DNA of 64,000 bases from Azospirillum sp. TSH58 (GCF_003119115.1 NZ_CP022364.1:2432001-2496000); one strand, 5' to 3'. Shown: positions 25,059 to 33,652, counted from the stretch's first letter. Program-made: numbers and translations. Notes: generated from the sequence alone by a model not told the origin.

Positions 25059-26750
25059 ATGTCGGTGATGTCGAACATATCGATAAGAATGAAAATTACA
25101 GTTTCATTCTTGTTCATGATTGCGTTCACTTTTACCCTGGGGGTTTTCAGCGTAGATCGCATTTCAAGCGTCAATGACGCGGCAAGGGACATCCGTGATA
25201 ACTGGCTGCCCAGCGTCGGCGAAGTCGCTCGGCTGACCGATTATTTTGAATTCTATCGAATTCTGGAGTCCGCCCATATTCTTGCCTCCGAGGCTGATCA
25301 GAAAGCCGAGGAGGAAAAAACTCTGCAGACGGCTCTGGAGAATTTCAAGGATGCCGCCCGCAAGTACGAGAAAATGCTGACGTCCGGCTATGAGACGGAG
25401 ACGTTTCAGAAGCTGATGGGGCATTGGGAGCGCTACCTGAACCTGAGCCAGGAGAAGCTGCTTCCGCTGTCCCGTGCCAATCGCTTCGACGAGGCGGCCC
25501 TGCTTTTCCGGGGTGAATCGCGGGTCGAATTCCGCAAGGCCCAGACGCTGATGCGTGACCTGATCCAGTTCAACGTCCGCAACGGCCGCCTTGCCGCCGA
25601 TCAGGGCGAGGCGGTCTACGGTTCCAGCAAGACCTTGCTGATCATTGCCATAGTGGTGGCGACGGTCCTCAGCGTCCTCATGGGGCTGGCGATCGTCGCC
25701 GGCGTCTCCAAGCCGATCCAGCGGCTGACCGGGGTGATGAACCGTCTGGCGGGACGTGAACTGACCGTCGCCATCGACGGCGTCGACCGCAAGGACGAAC
25801 TGGGGGCGATGGCCCGCGCCGTTCAGGTCTTCAAGGACGGGCTGATCGAGGCGGACCGCCTCGCCGCCGCGCAGGCGACGGAACAGGCGGCCAAGCAGCG
25901 CCGGGTGGAAGCCGTCGAACGGCTGGTGAACCGCTTCGGGGACTCCGCCGCGGCCTCCCTGCGCACGGTCGCCGCCGCCGCGTCGGAGTTGGATGCGACC
26001 GCAAACAGCATGACCTCCATGGCCGAGCGGACCAACATCCAGGCCACCGCCGTCCAGGCGGCGGCGGAGCAGACCAGCGCCAACGTCCAGACCGTCGCTT
26101 CCGCGGCGGAGGAGATGGCCAGCTCGATCCGCGAGATCGGGACGCAGGTGGCGCGCTCCTCGGAGATCGCCGGGCAGGCGGTGGAGCAGGCGACCCGCAC
26201 CAACGAGACGGTGCGCGGGCTGGTCGAGGCCGCCCAGAAGATCGGCGAGGTGGTCAGCCTCATCACCAACATCGCCAGCCAGACCAACCTGCTGGCCCTG
26301 AACGCGACCATCGAGGCCGCCCGGGCGGGCGAGGCCGGCAAGGGCTTCGCCGTCGTGGCCGGCGAGGTGAAGCATCTCGCCTCCCAGACCGCCAAGGCGA
26401 CCGACGAGATCGCCGCCCAGATCGCCGCCATCCAGGGCGCCACCGACGGCGCGGTGCGCGACATCTCGGCCATCGGCGGCATCATCAGCCAGATCAACGA
26501 CATCTCCACCGCCATCGCCGCCGCCATCGAGGAGCAGAGCGCGGCGACCAACGAGATCTCCCGCAACGTCCAGGAGGCCGCGGCGGGCACCCATCAGGTC
26601 TCGGGCAGCATCACCGAGGTCACGATGGCGGCGGGCGAGACCGGTGCCGCCGCCGGTCAGGTGATGAGCGCGTCGGGCGAGCTGGCCCGCCAGTCGGAAA
26701 CGCTGCGCAAGGAGATCGAGAGCTTCCTGACGGAGATCAAAGCCGCCTGA
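25059..26750 (+). CDS. Methyl-accepting chemotaxis protein
   Basis: A 563-residue transmembrane chemoreceptor. TM1 is about 12-32 ([20 protein letters not shown]). A periplasmic four-helix-bundle-type sensor of about 155 residues follows, TM2 is about 192-215 ([17 protein letters not shown]), then HAMP ([20 protein letters not shown], about 216-268) and the methyl-accepting signalling domain (about 300-555) with the hairpin tip [20 protein letters not shown] followed by [17 protein letters not shown]. It signals to CheA/CheW at the cell pole. The ligand is not predictable. ATG 25059 follows AAGGGGAGTGAGG; the second in-frame ATG is at 25068. The first about 100 codons are much more AT-rich than the signalling half, so the sensor end may have been acquired separately. 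Confidence 0.92.
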   Translation: MSVMSNISIRMKITVSFLFMIAFTFTLGVFSVDRISSVNDAARDIRDNWLPSVGEVARLTDYFEFYRILESAHILASEADQKAEEEKTLQTALENFKDAARKYEKMLTSGYETETFQKLMGHWERYLNLSQEKLLPLSRANRFDEAALLFRGESRVEFRKAQTLMRDLIQFNVRNGRLAADQGEAVYGSSKTLLIIAIVVATVLSVLMGLAIVAGVSKPIQRLTGVMNRLAGRELTVAIDGVDRKDELGAMARAVQVFKDGLIEADRLAAAQATEQAAKQRRVEAVERLVNRFGDSAAASLRTVAAAASELDATANSMTSMAERTNIQATAVQAAAEQTSANVQTVASAAEEMASSIREIGTQVARSSEIAGQAVEQATRTNETVRGLVEAAQKIGEVVSLITNIASQTNLLALNATIEAARAGEAGKGFAVVAGEVKHLASQTAKATDEIAAQIAAIQGATDGAVRDISAIGGIISQINDISTAIAAAIEEQSAATNEISRNVQEAAAGTHQVSGSITEVTMAAGETGAAAGQVMSASGELARQSETLRKEIESFLTEIKAA

Positions 26751-26778
26751 GCGGACGGCGGTTCGGCAGGATCGACAC

Positions 26779-26819
26779 GCGAAAACGGCGGACGTCCCTG
26801 GGGCGCCCGCCGTTTTCGC
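26779..26819. terminator. Bidirectional terminator
   Basis: GCGAAAACGGCGG and CCGCCGTTTTCGC form a perfect 13-bp stem around a 15-base loop. The A/T part of the stem gives a U-rich 3' side in both directions. It lies between the convergent chemoreceptor and ankyrin genes. Confidence 0.88.
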
Positions 26820-26847
26820 ATCTGGCGTTTCGCGTCCGGCGTGCCGG

Positions 26848-29346
26848 TCAGTGCGGCTTCAGCGCCTCGACCACCTGCATGTGGCCCTGCAGCGCGCCGA
26901 GGGTGAGGGCGGAATTGCCGGCGGTGTCCATGCGGAACGGGTTGGCACCGCGCTCCACCAGCATCCGGGCGACGCGGTCGTGGCCGTTGTTGGCGGCGTA
27001 CATCAGGGCCGACCAGCCGTGGCTGGCCACCCGGTCCACCGACACGCCGCGGTCGACCAGGATCTTCACGACACCGTCGTGGCCGCGGGCCGCGGCGGCC
27101 ATCAGGGCGGTCTTGCCGTCGTCGTTGGTGGCGTCGAGTTCCGCCCCGGCGGCGGCCAGCGCGTGGATCACCGCCTCATGCCCGCCCCAGGCGGCGTACA
27201 TCACCGCGGTGGCGCCATCAGCGGTGCGCAGCTCGGTCTTGGCCCGGCGGTCGATCAGCAGCCGCACCGCGTCGGTCAGCCCCTGTTCGGAGGCCAGCAT
27301 CAGCAGGGTCTTGCCGTTGTCCACACGCTTGTTCGGATCGGCGCCGCCGTCCAGGGCGCGCTTCAGCTCGTCGGTGCGGCGCATCAGGGCGATGGCGCCG
27401 TCGCGGCTGTCCAGTCCGGGCCGGACCTCGGCGGTGGCCGGGGGCGCCGGCGGGGTGCCGGGCGCCGCAGAGGCGGCACCGGCGGAGGCGGCGCCGGCGG
27501 AGGCGGTCGTCGCGGGAAGCACGCGCCCTTCGCCGGCCGCCTTGATGCGGTCGCGCAGGTCGCCGGTGTTGGGGGCGACGATCAGGGCGCGCTCGTAGAA
27601 GCGCCGCGCCTCGTCCCAATTGCCGTCGCGCTCCGCCAGCGCGGCCCAGCGGCGGTAGGTGTCCTCCATGGTCGTCAGCAGGTCCTGGATCTCCGGCGTC
27701 GCCGGGGCGATCTCGCGCAGGCGCGACACCGTCTCGTAAGCGTTGTTGTTCGGCGGCGTGGTCAGGAGCTTGGCGGCGATCTGCCGGCGGGCCTGATCGA
27801 CCAGGGTGCGGACGCGCGGGTTCAGGCCGTTGTCGCTAGCGGAGAAGGGCGTGGACGCCGTGGGGGCCGCGGGCTGCGGCATCGCCGGAGCCGCCATCTG
27901 GGGCGCCGGCTCGTCGACCAGCGGCGGCAGGGTGGCGGAGCCGGTCGGGCCTTCGCTCTGCTCCGTGCGGTACTCCGTCGCCCGCGGCTTGGGCGGCTGG
28001 GCGTGCTCCGCGGCCAGCGGGTCGGCGGCCGGAACCGGCGGCTTCGGCATCTGGGCCGCCGGAGCGACGGGCGGCTGCTCCGGCTTCGCCGGCGGCGCCG
28101 GATCGAGCCTGGCGACGGTCGTCGGCGGGGCCGCCGCCGGGGCGGCGGCCTGGGCTGGAGATTGGGCTGGCGGCTGGGCGGCCGGCGGGCTCGCGGTGCG
28201 GGCGGCGGGCGGCAGGGCGTCGGCCCTGGTCGGCGACGGGCCGGCGACCGGAACACCCGCCTCGGCGGGGAGGGAGGCGAGGTAGGGGTTCTGCGGCCGG
28301 GCGAGCGCCAGCGTGTCGGGGCCGCGGCTGCCCAGGCTGGGCTCGTCGGCGAAAGGATTGTGCACCCGCTCCGTCACGAAACCGCGGAGGTCCTGCCAGC
28401 CCTGGCGGGCGTAATCGAGCGCCCGTTCGGGCGTGGCGCTGGGCACGGCCAGGGTCACGCCGGCCCCGGCAGCGCCCAGCAGGATCAGGGTGGTGATCGC
28501 CGCCCCGGCCAGCGCGGCGCGGCGGCGCGGGCGCTTGACCGGCAGATCGGCGACCGTGCCGCCGGTTTCGGGGATGGTCCAGCCGTCCGGCGCGTCCCAG
28601 TCGTTGGCGGGCCAATCGTTGGCGTCGCGCTCCGCCGCGCGGCGCGGCGGCGGGGGCGCGGCCCGCGGCGGCGCGGCCACCGGCCCGGTGGAGGGATTGG
28701 CGGCAGGCCCGGCGGATGGCCCGGCGGATGGAATCGCGGCGGTGGGCGCGACGGACGGGCCGGCGCCGGGCGTCATGCGGTAGATGACGCCAAGCTCGCG
28801 CACCGCCTCGGCCAGTCCGGGACGGGCCAGGGTTCGCTCCATTTCCGGCGTGCCGCAGAGAAGGACCTGGAGGAAACGCCCGCTCGGCGTCTCGGAGCGG
28901 GTGAGGTCGATCAGGTCGGCCAGCGCCGGGGCGGCCAAAACGCCCGCGTTCTCCACCGCCAGCAGTCCGGTGCCGGCAAGGTCCAGCCGCTCCTCCAACT
29001 CCTCGATCAGCGTGTCGAAATCGCGGTCGTCGCTGTCGGAGGGCAGGGCGGCGTCACCGGCGGCGGACACCAGATCCTCGACCTGCGCCCCGGCGCTGGC
29101 GGCGACCGGAAGCACCAGGGCCCCGTCGGAGCCGACCTGCTCGACGAGCTGATGGAAGACCGCCGCCCGTCCGGACCCGGCTTCGCCGACCAGCACCAGA
29201 AGCCGCTTGCGCGCCAGCAGGGCCAGCAGAAGGCCGTCGAAGACCTCCGTCTGGTCGGGGCGCAGGCCGGCGGCCTGGGGTTGGGGCTTCGCCTTCGCCG
29301 CGGAGCGATTCGAGGATGGCGTGGCTTTCGGAGCGGAACGGTCCAT
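26848..29346 (-). CDS. Membrane-anchored ankyrin-repeat protein with degenerate ExeA-like ATPase domain
   Basis: An 832-residue protein. N-terminal residues about 28-190 resemble an ExeA/GspA-type AAA domain (PDQTEVFDGLLLALLARKRL, then VLVGEAGSGRAAVFHQL). The Walker A reads GEAGSGRA, lacking both the Lys and the Ser/Thr, and the Walker B region reads GLLAVENAG, so ATP hydrolysis is doubtful. A Pro/Ala-rich linker precedes one membrane helix (about 277-300, ALAGAAITTLILLGAAGAGV). A long Pro/Ala-rich stretch follows, then a TPR-like helical piece (NWDEARRFYERALIVAPNTG). Four or five ankyrin repeats close the protein (about 655-832: NGKTLLMLASEQGLTDAVRL, DGKTALMAAAARGHDGVVKI, GWSALMYAANNGHDRVARML). 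If the N-terminus is cytoplasmic, the ankyrins face the periplasm. This combination is unfamiliar to me. No partner gene is adjacent, and the function is unknown. Confidence 0.82.
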   Translation of the reverse strand: MDRSAPKATPSSNRSAAKAKPQPQAAGLRPDQTEVFDGLLLALLARKRLLVLVGEAGSGRAAVFHQLVEQVGSDGALVLPVAASAGAQVEDLVSAAGDAALPSDSDDRDFDTLIEELEERLDLAGTGLLAVENAGVLAAPALADLIDLTRSETPSGRFLQVLLCGTPEMERTLARPGLAEAVRELGVIYRMTPGAGPSVAPTAAIPSAGPSAGPAANPSTGPVAAPPRAAPPPPRRAAERDANDWPANDWDAPDGWTIPETGGTVADLPVKRPRRRAALAGAAITTLILLGAAGAGVTLAVPSATPERALDYARQGWQDLRGFVTERVHNPFADEPSLGSRGPDTLALARPQNPYLASLPAEAGVPVAGPSPTRADALPPAARTASPPAAQPPAQSPAQAAAPAAAPPTTVARLDPAPPAKPEQPPVAPAAQMPKPPVPAADPLAAEHAQPPKPRATEYRTEQSEGPTGSATLPPLVDEPAPQMAAPAMPQPAAPTASTPFSASDNGLNPRVRTLVDQARRQIAAKLLTTPPNNNAYETVSRLREIAPATPEIQDLLTTMEDTYRRWAALAERDGNWDEARRFYERALIVAPNTGDLRDRIKAAGEGRVLPATTASAGAASAGAASAAPGTPPAPPATAEVRPGLDSRDGAIALMRRTDELKRALDGGADPNKRVDNGKTLLMLASEQGLTDAVRLLIDRRAKTELRTADGATAVMYAAWGGHEAVIHALAAAGAELDATNDDGKTALMAAAARGHDGVVKILVDRGVSVDRVASHGWSALMYAANNGHDRVARMLVERGANPFRMDTAGNSALTLGALQGHMQVVEALKPH

Positions 29347-29553
29347 GGGGGCGCGCGCAATCCAATTGATGGGACGTTACACTCCTGACTCTAGTGGTCC
29401 GCCGTCGTCCTGCGACGGTGCAAAGGGACGGGACCGCCACCTCTTATGGAGGAGGCGCGCGTCGGGATGGCTGATTCGGGCGGAGCGCTGCGCTATAGGG
29501 GGGACTGCTTTTTCCACCTCCGTTCATTCTCCACCCGCGCTTGGGAGTCCCTC

Positions 29554-30468
29554 ATGGGCATGGGTCCGATGCGTATCGGCGTCGATCTGGGCGGCACGAA
29601 GATCGCCGCCACCCTTCTGGCTCCCGACGGGGCGGAGTGGGCGCGGCACCGCGCCGACACGCCGCGCGGCTACGCGGAGACGCTGGAGGCTCTGGCCGCC
29701 GCCGTGGCGGCGCTGGAGGACCGGGCGGGGTGCCGGGACGCCACGGTCGGGCTGTGCCTGCCCGGCATCGTCGACGGCGCCGCGGGCACCGTGCACGCGG
29801 TCAACCTGCCCTGGCTGGACGGGCGGCCCTTCGCCGCCGACCTGTCGCGGGCGCTGAACCGTCCCGTGCGGATCGCCAACGACGCCAACGCCTTCGTCCT
29901 GTCGGAGGCGGTGGACGGGGCGGCGGCCGGAGCGCCGCTGGTCTTCGGGATCATCCTGGGCACCGGGGTCGGCGGCGGGATCGTCGTGGACCGGCGCATC
30001 CTGCCCGGCGCCAACGCCCTGGCCGGCGAATGGGGGCACAACCCGCTGCCCTGGCGTACGGCGGAGGACGGCCCGCCGCTGCCCTGCGGCTGCGGGCGGG
30101 AGGGCTGCATCGAGACCCTGCTGTGCGGCGCCGGTCTGGCACGCCTGCACCATTGGCGCACGGGGGAGGCGCTGACCCCGCCGGAGATCGCCGCCCGCGC
30201 CCGCTCCGGCGACGGGCAAGCCCGGGCGACGCTGGACCGCCATGGCGATGCGCTGGCCCGCGCGCTGGCCGCCGTCATCAATCTGCTCGACCCCGACGCG
30301 GTGGTGGTCGGCGGCGGCCTGTCGGACCTGCCGGGGCTGTACGAGGCTGTGCCGGCCCTGTGGGGGCGCTGGGCGCTGAGCCCGGCCCCCCGCACCCGCT
30401 TCCTCCGGGCGCGCCATGGCGCCGAAAGCGGTATGCGCGGCGCGGCATGGCTTTGGCCCACCCGGTGA
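29554..30468 (+). CDS. ROK-family sugar kinase, probably N-acetylglucosamine kinase
   Basis: A 304-residue cytoplasmic kinase. The phosphate loop is RIGVDLGGTKIAATL, the catalytic Asp is in ANDANAFVLSEA, then GIILGTGVGGGIVVDRRILP, a zinc-ligand His in GEWGHNPLPW, and the ROK cysteine cluster PCGCGREGCIETLLCG (zinc site). ATG 29554 is chosen because GGGAG lies six bases upstream and the upstream frame has no ROK similarity. Nearby Mets at 29560 and 29569 are alternatives. ROK kinases phosphorylate glucose, GlcNAc, ManNAc or fructose. NagA is 640 bp away on the other strand, which favours GlcNAc (NagK). That assignment is inferred from context. It is divergent from the ankyrin gene. Confidence 0.85.
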   Translation: MGMGPMRIGVDLGGTKIAATLLAPDGAEWARHRADTPRGYAETLEALAAAVAALEDRAGCRDATVGLCLPGIVDGAAGTVHAVNLPWLDGRPFAADLSRALNRPVRIANDANAFVLSEAVDGAAAGAPLVFGIILGTGVGGGIVVDRRILPGANALAGEWGHNPLPWRTAEDGPPLPCGCGREGCIETLLCGAGLARLHHWRTGEALTPPEIAARARSGDGQARATLDRHGDALARALAAVINLLDPDAVVVGGGLSDLPGLYEAVPALWGRWALSPAPRTRFLRARHGAESGMRGAAWLWPTR

Positions 30469-30540
30469 TGCCTTTGGCAGGTCGCGCCGAGTTGGCGCGG
30501 CTTTTGCTCTATTCCTTCCGACACGGAAGGGAGAAGGCCC

Positions 30541-30870
30541 ATGTTCGGCTTCATATCGGGGTTTCAGAAGGCGCGGCGTGGGGCTTCGCTGCAAACTGCA
30601 AATCAGAATGCCTATCGCAATATGCGGAAGGCGTCGCCATCGCATCCTGCGAACGGCGTAATGGCCAAACGTCAGTTGGAGGAGGCCTGCGCCCTTCTCC
30701 AGGATGCCGCCGACGACCTGGAATCGGTCCTATCGGGCATGCCGATCCCCGCCGGGCGGGCCGACCTGAACGAGGCGATCGGAACGATTATGGAGACGTT
30801 GCGGTTGGTCGCCTCCGCGCATGGGCGGCTGGAACACCCGCAGATGCATGGCGGCGCCCTGGCCGACTGA
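30541..30870 (+). CDS. Small protein of unknown function
   Basis: A 109-residue frame. ATG 30541 follows GGAAGGGAGAAGGCCC, a good ribosome-binding site. The first 40 residues are basic (MFGFISGFQKARRGASLQTA). The rest is an amphipathic helical stretch (MAKRQLEEACALLQDAADDL, then ESVLSGMPIPAGRADLNEAI) ending in a His-containing tail. A start at the inner Met (residue 41, 30661) is possible and would leave only the helical domain. I do not recognise the family. It sits 72 bp after the ROK kinase gene and ahead of a strong hairpin. Confidence 0.6.
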   Translation: MFGFISGFQKARRGASLQTANQNAYRNMRKASPSHPANGVMAKRQLEEACALLQDAADDLESVLSGMPIPAGRADLNEAIGTIMETLRLVASAHGRLEHPQMHGGALAD

Positions 30871-30899
30871 GGGAGCGGCCGAACCGGTGGGTCAGAAAC

Positions 30900-30936
30900 G
30901 CGAAAGGGCGGCTCCGCCGAGGAGCCGCCCTTTCGC
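30900..30936. terminator. Strong bidirectional hairpin
   Basis: GCGAAAGGGCGGCTCC and GGAGCCGCCCTTTCGC form a perfect 16-bp stem with a 5-base loop. It ends the small gene at 30541-30870 and also lies just past the minus-strand microprotein gene. Confidence 0.88.
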
Positions 30937-30959
30937 TTGTCCGGCAATCCGGACGCCGA

Positions 30960-31022
30960 TCACTCGGAAACGGTCTGCCAGAAGAAGAACACGACGGCCA
31001 GAACCATCAGGGCGACGTCCAT
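30960..31022 (-). CDS. Putative 20-residue membrane microprotein
   Basis: The minus strand encodes MDVALMVLAVVFFFWQTVSE with a stop codon (TGA). It starts at an ATG seven or eight bases after GAGGAGAG. The peptide is one hydrophobic helix with an acidic/polar end on each side, the usual form of bacterial single-span microproteins. It lies between the nagA stop codon (31108) and the strong hairpin at 30900-30936, on the same strand as nagA, so it could be cotranscribed with it or have its own start in the 85-bp gap. It is too short for routine gene calling. I know no named family for it. The evidence is the ribosome-binding site, the helix and the position. Confidence 0.6.
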   Translation of the reverse strand: MDVALMVLAVVFFFWQTVSE

Positions 31023-31107
31023 GGGTAACTCTCCTCGATGCTGCGTGTGAGGGTCGAAATTCTGCGGCCTCTATACGACAGTTTTGCGCGCGCGTGCAGG
31101 GGGTGTT

Positions 31108-32295
31108 TCACGAAACGGCCATTTTGCCGCTGATCCAGGTCTCCCGCACCCGCAGCCGCTCGTCGAGATGCACGAGGTCGGCGGCCAGACCGGGCCGGAT
31201 GCGGCCGCGCCGCCCGGCCATGCCCATGAAATCGGCCGGATAGGCGGAGGCCATGCGCAGCGCCTCGTCCAGCGGGATGCCGACACGCTCCACGGCGTTG
31301 CGCACCGCCGTCGCCATGTCCAGGGCGGATCCGGCCAGCGTGCCGTCGGCGGTGACGCAGCGGCCGTCCTCCACCCGGATCGCCTCGCCGTAGAGCGGAA
31401 AGCCGTTGGCCGAGCGATCTTCGCTAGCGCCGACCGGCGGCATCGCGTCGGTCACCAGGAACAGCCGGCCGCGGGCCTTCGCCTTCCAGGCCAGGCGGAC
31501 GGAGGCGTCATGGACATGGTGCCCGTCGACGATGATCCCGCACCAGACCGTGTCGTCCTCCAGAGCGGCCCCGACCATGCCGGGCTCGCGCGAGCCGAGC
31601 GGGCTCATGGCGTTGAACAGGTGGGTCACCCCGGTGATGCCGGCGGCGAAGCCGGCCTTCGCCTGCGCCCAGGTGGCGGCGCTGTGGCCGGCGGCGACGC
31701 GCAGGCCGGCGGCCGCCAGCCGGCGGATCGGCTCCGGCGGAACCGTTTCCGGCGCCAGCGTGACCAGGGCCGGCAGGCCGGAGAGGCCGCCGAGCAGGGC
31801 GAGGTCGCCCGCGTCGGGGGGCGCGATGAAGCGCGCGTCGTGGACGCCGCGGCGCTCCGGCGCGATGTGCGGGCCTTCCAGATGGATGCCGAGCACGCCC
31901 GGCATTCCCTCCGCCAGCGCGGCGCGCACGGCGGCCACGGCGGCGGCGCGCTTGTCGGCCGAATCGGTGATGAGGGTGGGCAGCAGGCCGGTGGTGCCGA
32001 ACCGGCGGTGCGCCCCGGCGATGCGGCGCAGCGTCGGCAGGTCGGGCGTGTCGTTGAACAGCGCGCCGCCGCCGCCATTCACCTGGAGGTCGATAAAGCC
32101 GGGGGCGAGGATTCCGCCGCCGAGGTCCGTCACCTCGGCCTCCGGCGGAATCGCCTCGGGCGCGACGACGGCGACGATGGTCGGCCCGTCGATCAGCAGG
32201 GCGGCACCCGCCAGCACCGAGTCGCCGGTGTGGAGCGTGGCGTTGACGAGCGCTTTCAGCGGCCGGTCGTCGGCGGGGCTGTGTGCGAGGCTCAA
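31108..32295 (-). CDS. nagA: N-acetylglucosamine-6-phosphate deacetylase
   Basis: An amidohydrolase-superfamily enzyme that converts GlcNAc-6-phosphate to glucosamine-6-phosphate and acetate in the cytoplasm. Motifs: ILAPGFIDLQVNGGGGALFN at the entrance, the metal Glu in GIHLEGPHIAPERRGVHD, His ligands in VAAGHSAATWAQAKAG and GVTHLFNAMSPLGSREPGM, substrate-binding IIVDGHHVHDASVRLAWKA, and the catalytic Asp in LVTDAMPPVG. The start is uncertain. The frame is open to a TTG at 32388, but those extra residues are Pro/Arg-rich and unlike NagA. A TTG at 32295 gives 395 residues, close to the family length, and is used here. A CTG even nearer the conserved KALVNATLHTG start is conceivable. It is the likely partner of the ROK kinase. 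The region upstream holds an sRNA. Confidence 0.9.
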   Translation of the reverse strand: MSLAHSPADDRPLKALVNATLHTGDSVLAGAALLIDGPTIVAVVAPEAIPPEAEVTDLGGGILAPGFIDLQVNGGGGALFNDTPDLPTLRRIAGAHRRFGTTGLLPTLITDSADKRAAAVAAVRAALAEGMPGVLGIHLEGPHIAPERRGVHDARFIAPPDAGDLALLGGLSGLPALVTLAPETVPPEPIRRLAAAGLRVAAGHSAATWAQAKAGFAAGITGVTHLFNAMSPLGSREPGMVGAALEDDTVWCGIIVDGHHVHDASVRLAWKAKARGRLFLVTDAMPPVGASEDRSANGFPLYGEAIRVEDGRCVTADGTLAGSALDMATAVRNAVERVGIPLDEALRMASAYPADFMGMAGRRGRIRPGLAADLVHLDERLRVRETWISGKMAVS

Positions 32296-32475
32296 TTCGG
32301 CACCCGATGGGCTGCGGCGGGGGATCGGCGGTGGGCCGACAGGAAAACCCGGCGCGGCCCACGGCGCAAGGGGGCGTCGCGCGGCCAAAGCCCTTCTTTT
32401 CCTAAGGACTATGGCGCTGGATTTGTTGGGGTATGGTGCTTGTTAGGGATTGCCAGAGGGGACAGGTTTCTGGCA

Positions 32476-32555
32476 GAAAAAAGGCCGCTGACGAACAGCG
32501 GCCTGAGTTTAGGGAGGAAACGCCCAAGAAGGGCGAAGCAGCAATCTCTTGCTGC
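32476..32555 (-). ncRNA. mmgR/suhB-type (alpha-r8) small RNA
   Basis: Read on the minus strand, a promoter (32562-32590) is followed by an 80-nt RNA. It has a 5' hairpin GCAGCAA/TTGCTGC (32555-32538), a second hairpin CGCCC/GGGCG (32535-32521), the unpaired pyrimidine core TTTCCTCCCT, then the terminator hairpin GGCCGCTG/CAGCGGCC and six T (32481-32476). The TTTCCTCCCT core placed between these stems is what I remember of the alphaproteobacterial suhB/mmgR family, where MmgR of Sinorhizobium limits polyhydroxybutyrate accumulation and binds Hfq. The core can pair with Shine-Dalgarno sequences. Family assignment rests on memory of the motif; promoter, length and terminator are seen directly. 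Confidence 0.8.
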
Positions 32556-32561
32556 GCTGCA

Positions 32562-32590
32562 AAATTAACAAAGATCTCAGGTGGGTGCAA
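32562..32590 (-). promoter_or_regulatory. Sigma-70-type promoter of the sRNA
   Basis: TTGCAC (32590-32585), a 17-base spacer and TAATTT (32567-32562) on the minus strand. This places the transcription start near 32555, at the first base of the sRNA 5' hairpin. Confidence 0.7.
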
Positions 32591-32598
32591 ACCCCGAA

Positions 32599-32630
32599 GC
32601 AATGGCCCCCATGCGGGGCCGTTGCTTTTT
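32599..32630 (+). terminator. Plus-strand terminator-like hairpin upstream of otsB
   Basis: GCAATGGCCCC and GGGGCCGTTGC pair over 11 bases with one G-U, followed by TTTTT (32626-32630). No plus-strand gene lies before it except the region antisense to the sRNA, so it may stop read-through or end an antisense RNA. The following 200 bp up to 32827 hold no gene. Confidence 0.7.
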
Positions 32631-32827
32631 GCGGAGCCGCTGTGACCGGAGTGTCACAATATTGGCTGGTGCGATAGCATTGCTGGTTAACGCATCGGCA
32701 CCCCGCATCAGGCTCCCCATCTGGACCCCATCTGGACCTGGGCGCGCGCTTTTCCGTTGTTCCGATCGTGCGATGGCGCCACAGCGCCCACATAGGATGC
32801 ACCAGGACAACAAAAGGAGAGCCGCCC

Positions 32828-33652
32828 GTGACCGACCAGCCGTTCCCCGCCTCCACCCAAGGCAAACCGTCGGCGCTCGTCCGGTTCGATGCCTTCGCGG
32901 CGATGCTGGGCGACCGGCGGCCCGCCGTCTTCCTCGACTATGACGGGACCCTGACGCCCATCGTGGAGCGGCCCGATCTGGCGATCCTCGACGAGTCCGT
33001 GCGCGCGGTGATCCGGCGGCTGGCCGGACTGTGCCCGGTGGCGGTGGTCAGCGGGCGCGACCTGGACGACGTGGCCCGCCATGTCGGGATCGACGACCTG
33101 ATCTACGCCGGCAGCCACGGTTTCGACATCCGTGGCCCTGGACTGCGCACCCAAATCGGCGAGGAGTATCTGGGCGACCTCGACGAGGCCGAGGCGGAGC
33201 TGTTGCGCCGTCTGCACGGGGTCGAGGGCGCGCTTGTGGAGCGCAAGCGCTTCGCCATCGCCATCCACACCCGGCGGGTCGCCCCGGACCGCAAGGCGTC
33301 GGTGGGCGACGCGGTGCAGGGCGTCGCGGCGGCCTTGCCGAAGCTGCGCGTCACCGGCGGCAAGGAGATTCACGAACTGCGGCCCAACGTCCCGTGGGAC
33401 AAGGGCAAGGCGGTCCTGTCGCTGCTCGACACCCTGGGATTGGCGGGGTCGGAGACGCTGCCGCTCTATCTCGGCGACGACGAGACGGACGAGGACGCCT
33501 TCCGCGCCTTGGCGGCGCGTGGCGAGGGGCGGGGCGCCGGCATCCGAGTCATGGACCCGCCGGCCCCCAGCGCCGCCGGATGGAGCCTGAAGGACCCAAC
33601 GGAGGCCGGCGCCTTTCTCGACCGTCTGGCCGCCCGGCTGGCGGAGGGGTGA
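32828..33652 (+). CDS. otsB: Trehalose-6-phosphate phosphatase
   Basis: A 274-residue HAD-superfamily phosphatase. Motif I is VFLDYDGTLTPIVERPDLA (nucleophile and acid Asp), motif II VAVVSGRDLDDVARHVG, a cap domain with SHGFDIRGPG and EIHELRPNVPWDKGKAV (motif III Lys), and motif IV YLGDDETDEDAF. This combination is specific for OtsB, which dephosphorylates trehalose-6-phosphate to trehalose in the cytoplasm. The start is GTG 32828, eight bases after AAAGGAGAG; upstream frame residues have no similarity. The synthase OtsA is not in the window, so the pathway partner is elsewhere. It is a single gene, and its own promoter region lies between the hairpin at 32599-32630 and the start codon. Confidence 0.9.
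   Translation: MTDQPFPASTQGKPSALVRFDAFAAMLGDRRPAVFLDYDGTLTPIVERPDLAILDESVRAVIRRLAGLCPVAVVSGRDLDDVARHVGIDDLIYAGSHGFDIRGPGLRTQIGEEYLGDLDEAEAELLRRLHGVEGALVERKRFAIAIHTRRVAPDRKASVGDAVQGVAAALPKLRVTGGKEIHELRPNVPWDKGKAVLSLLDTLGLAGSETLPLYLGDDETDEDAFRALAARGEGRGAGIRVMDPPAPSAAGWSLKDPTEAGAFLDRLAARLAEG

Noticed and set aside
32433..32645. Plus-strand open frame over the sRNA region
   Set aside because: It spans the sRNA hairpins and the terminator, has no homology-like features, and its start has no good ribosome-binding site.
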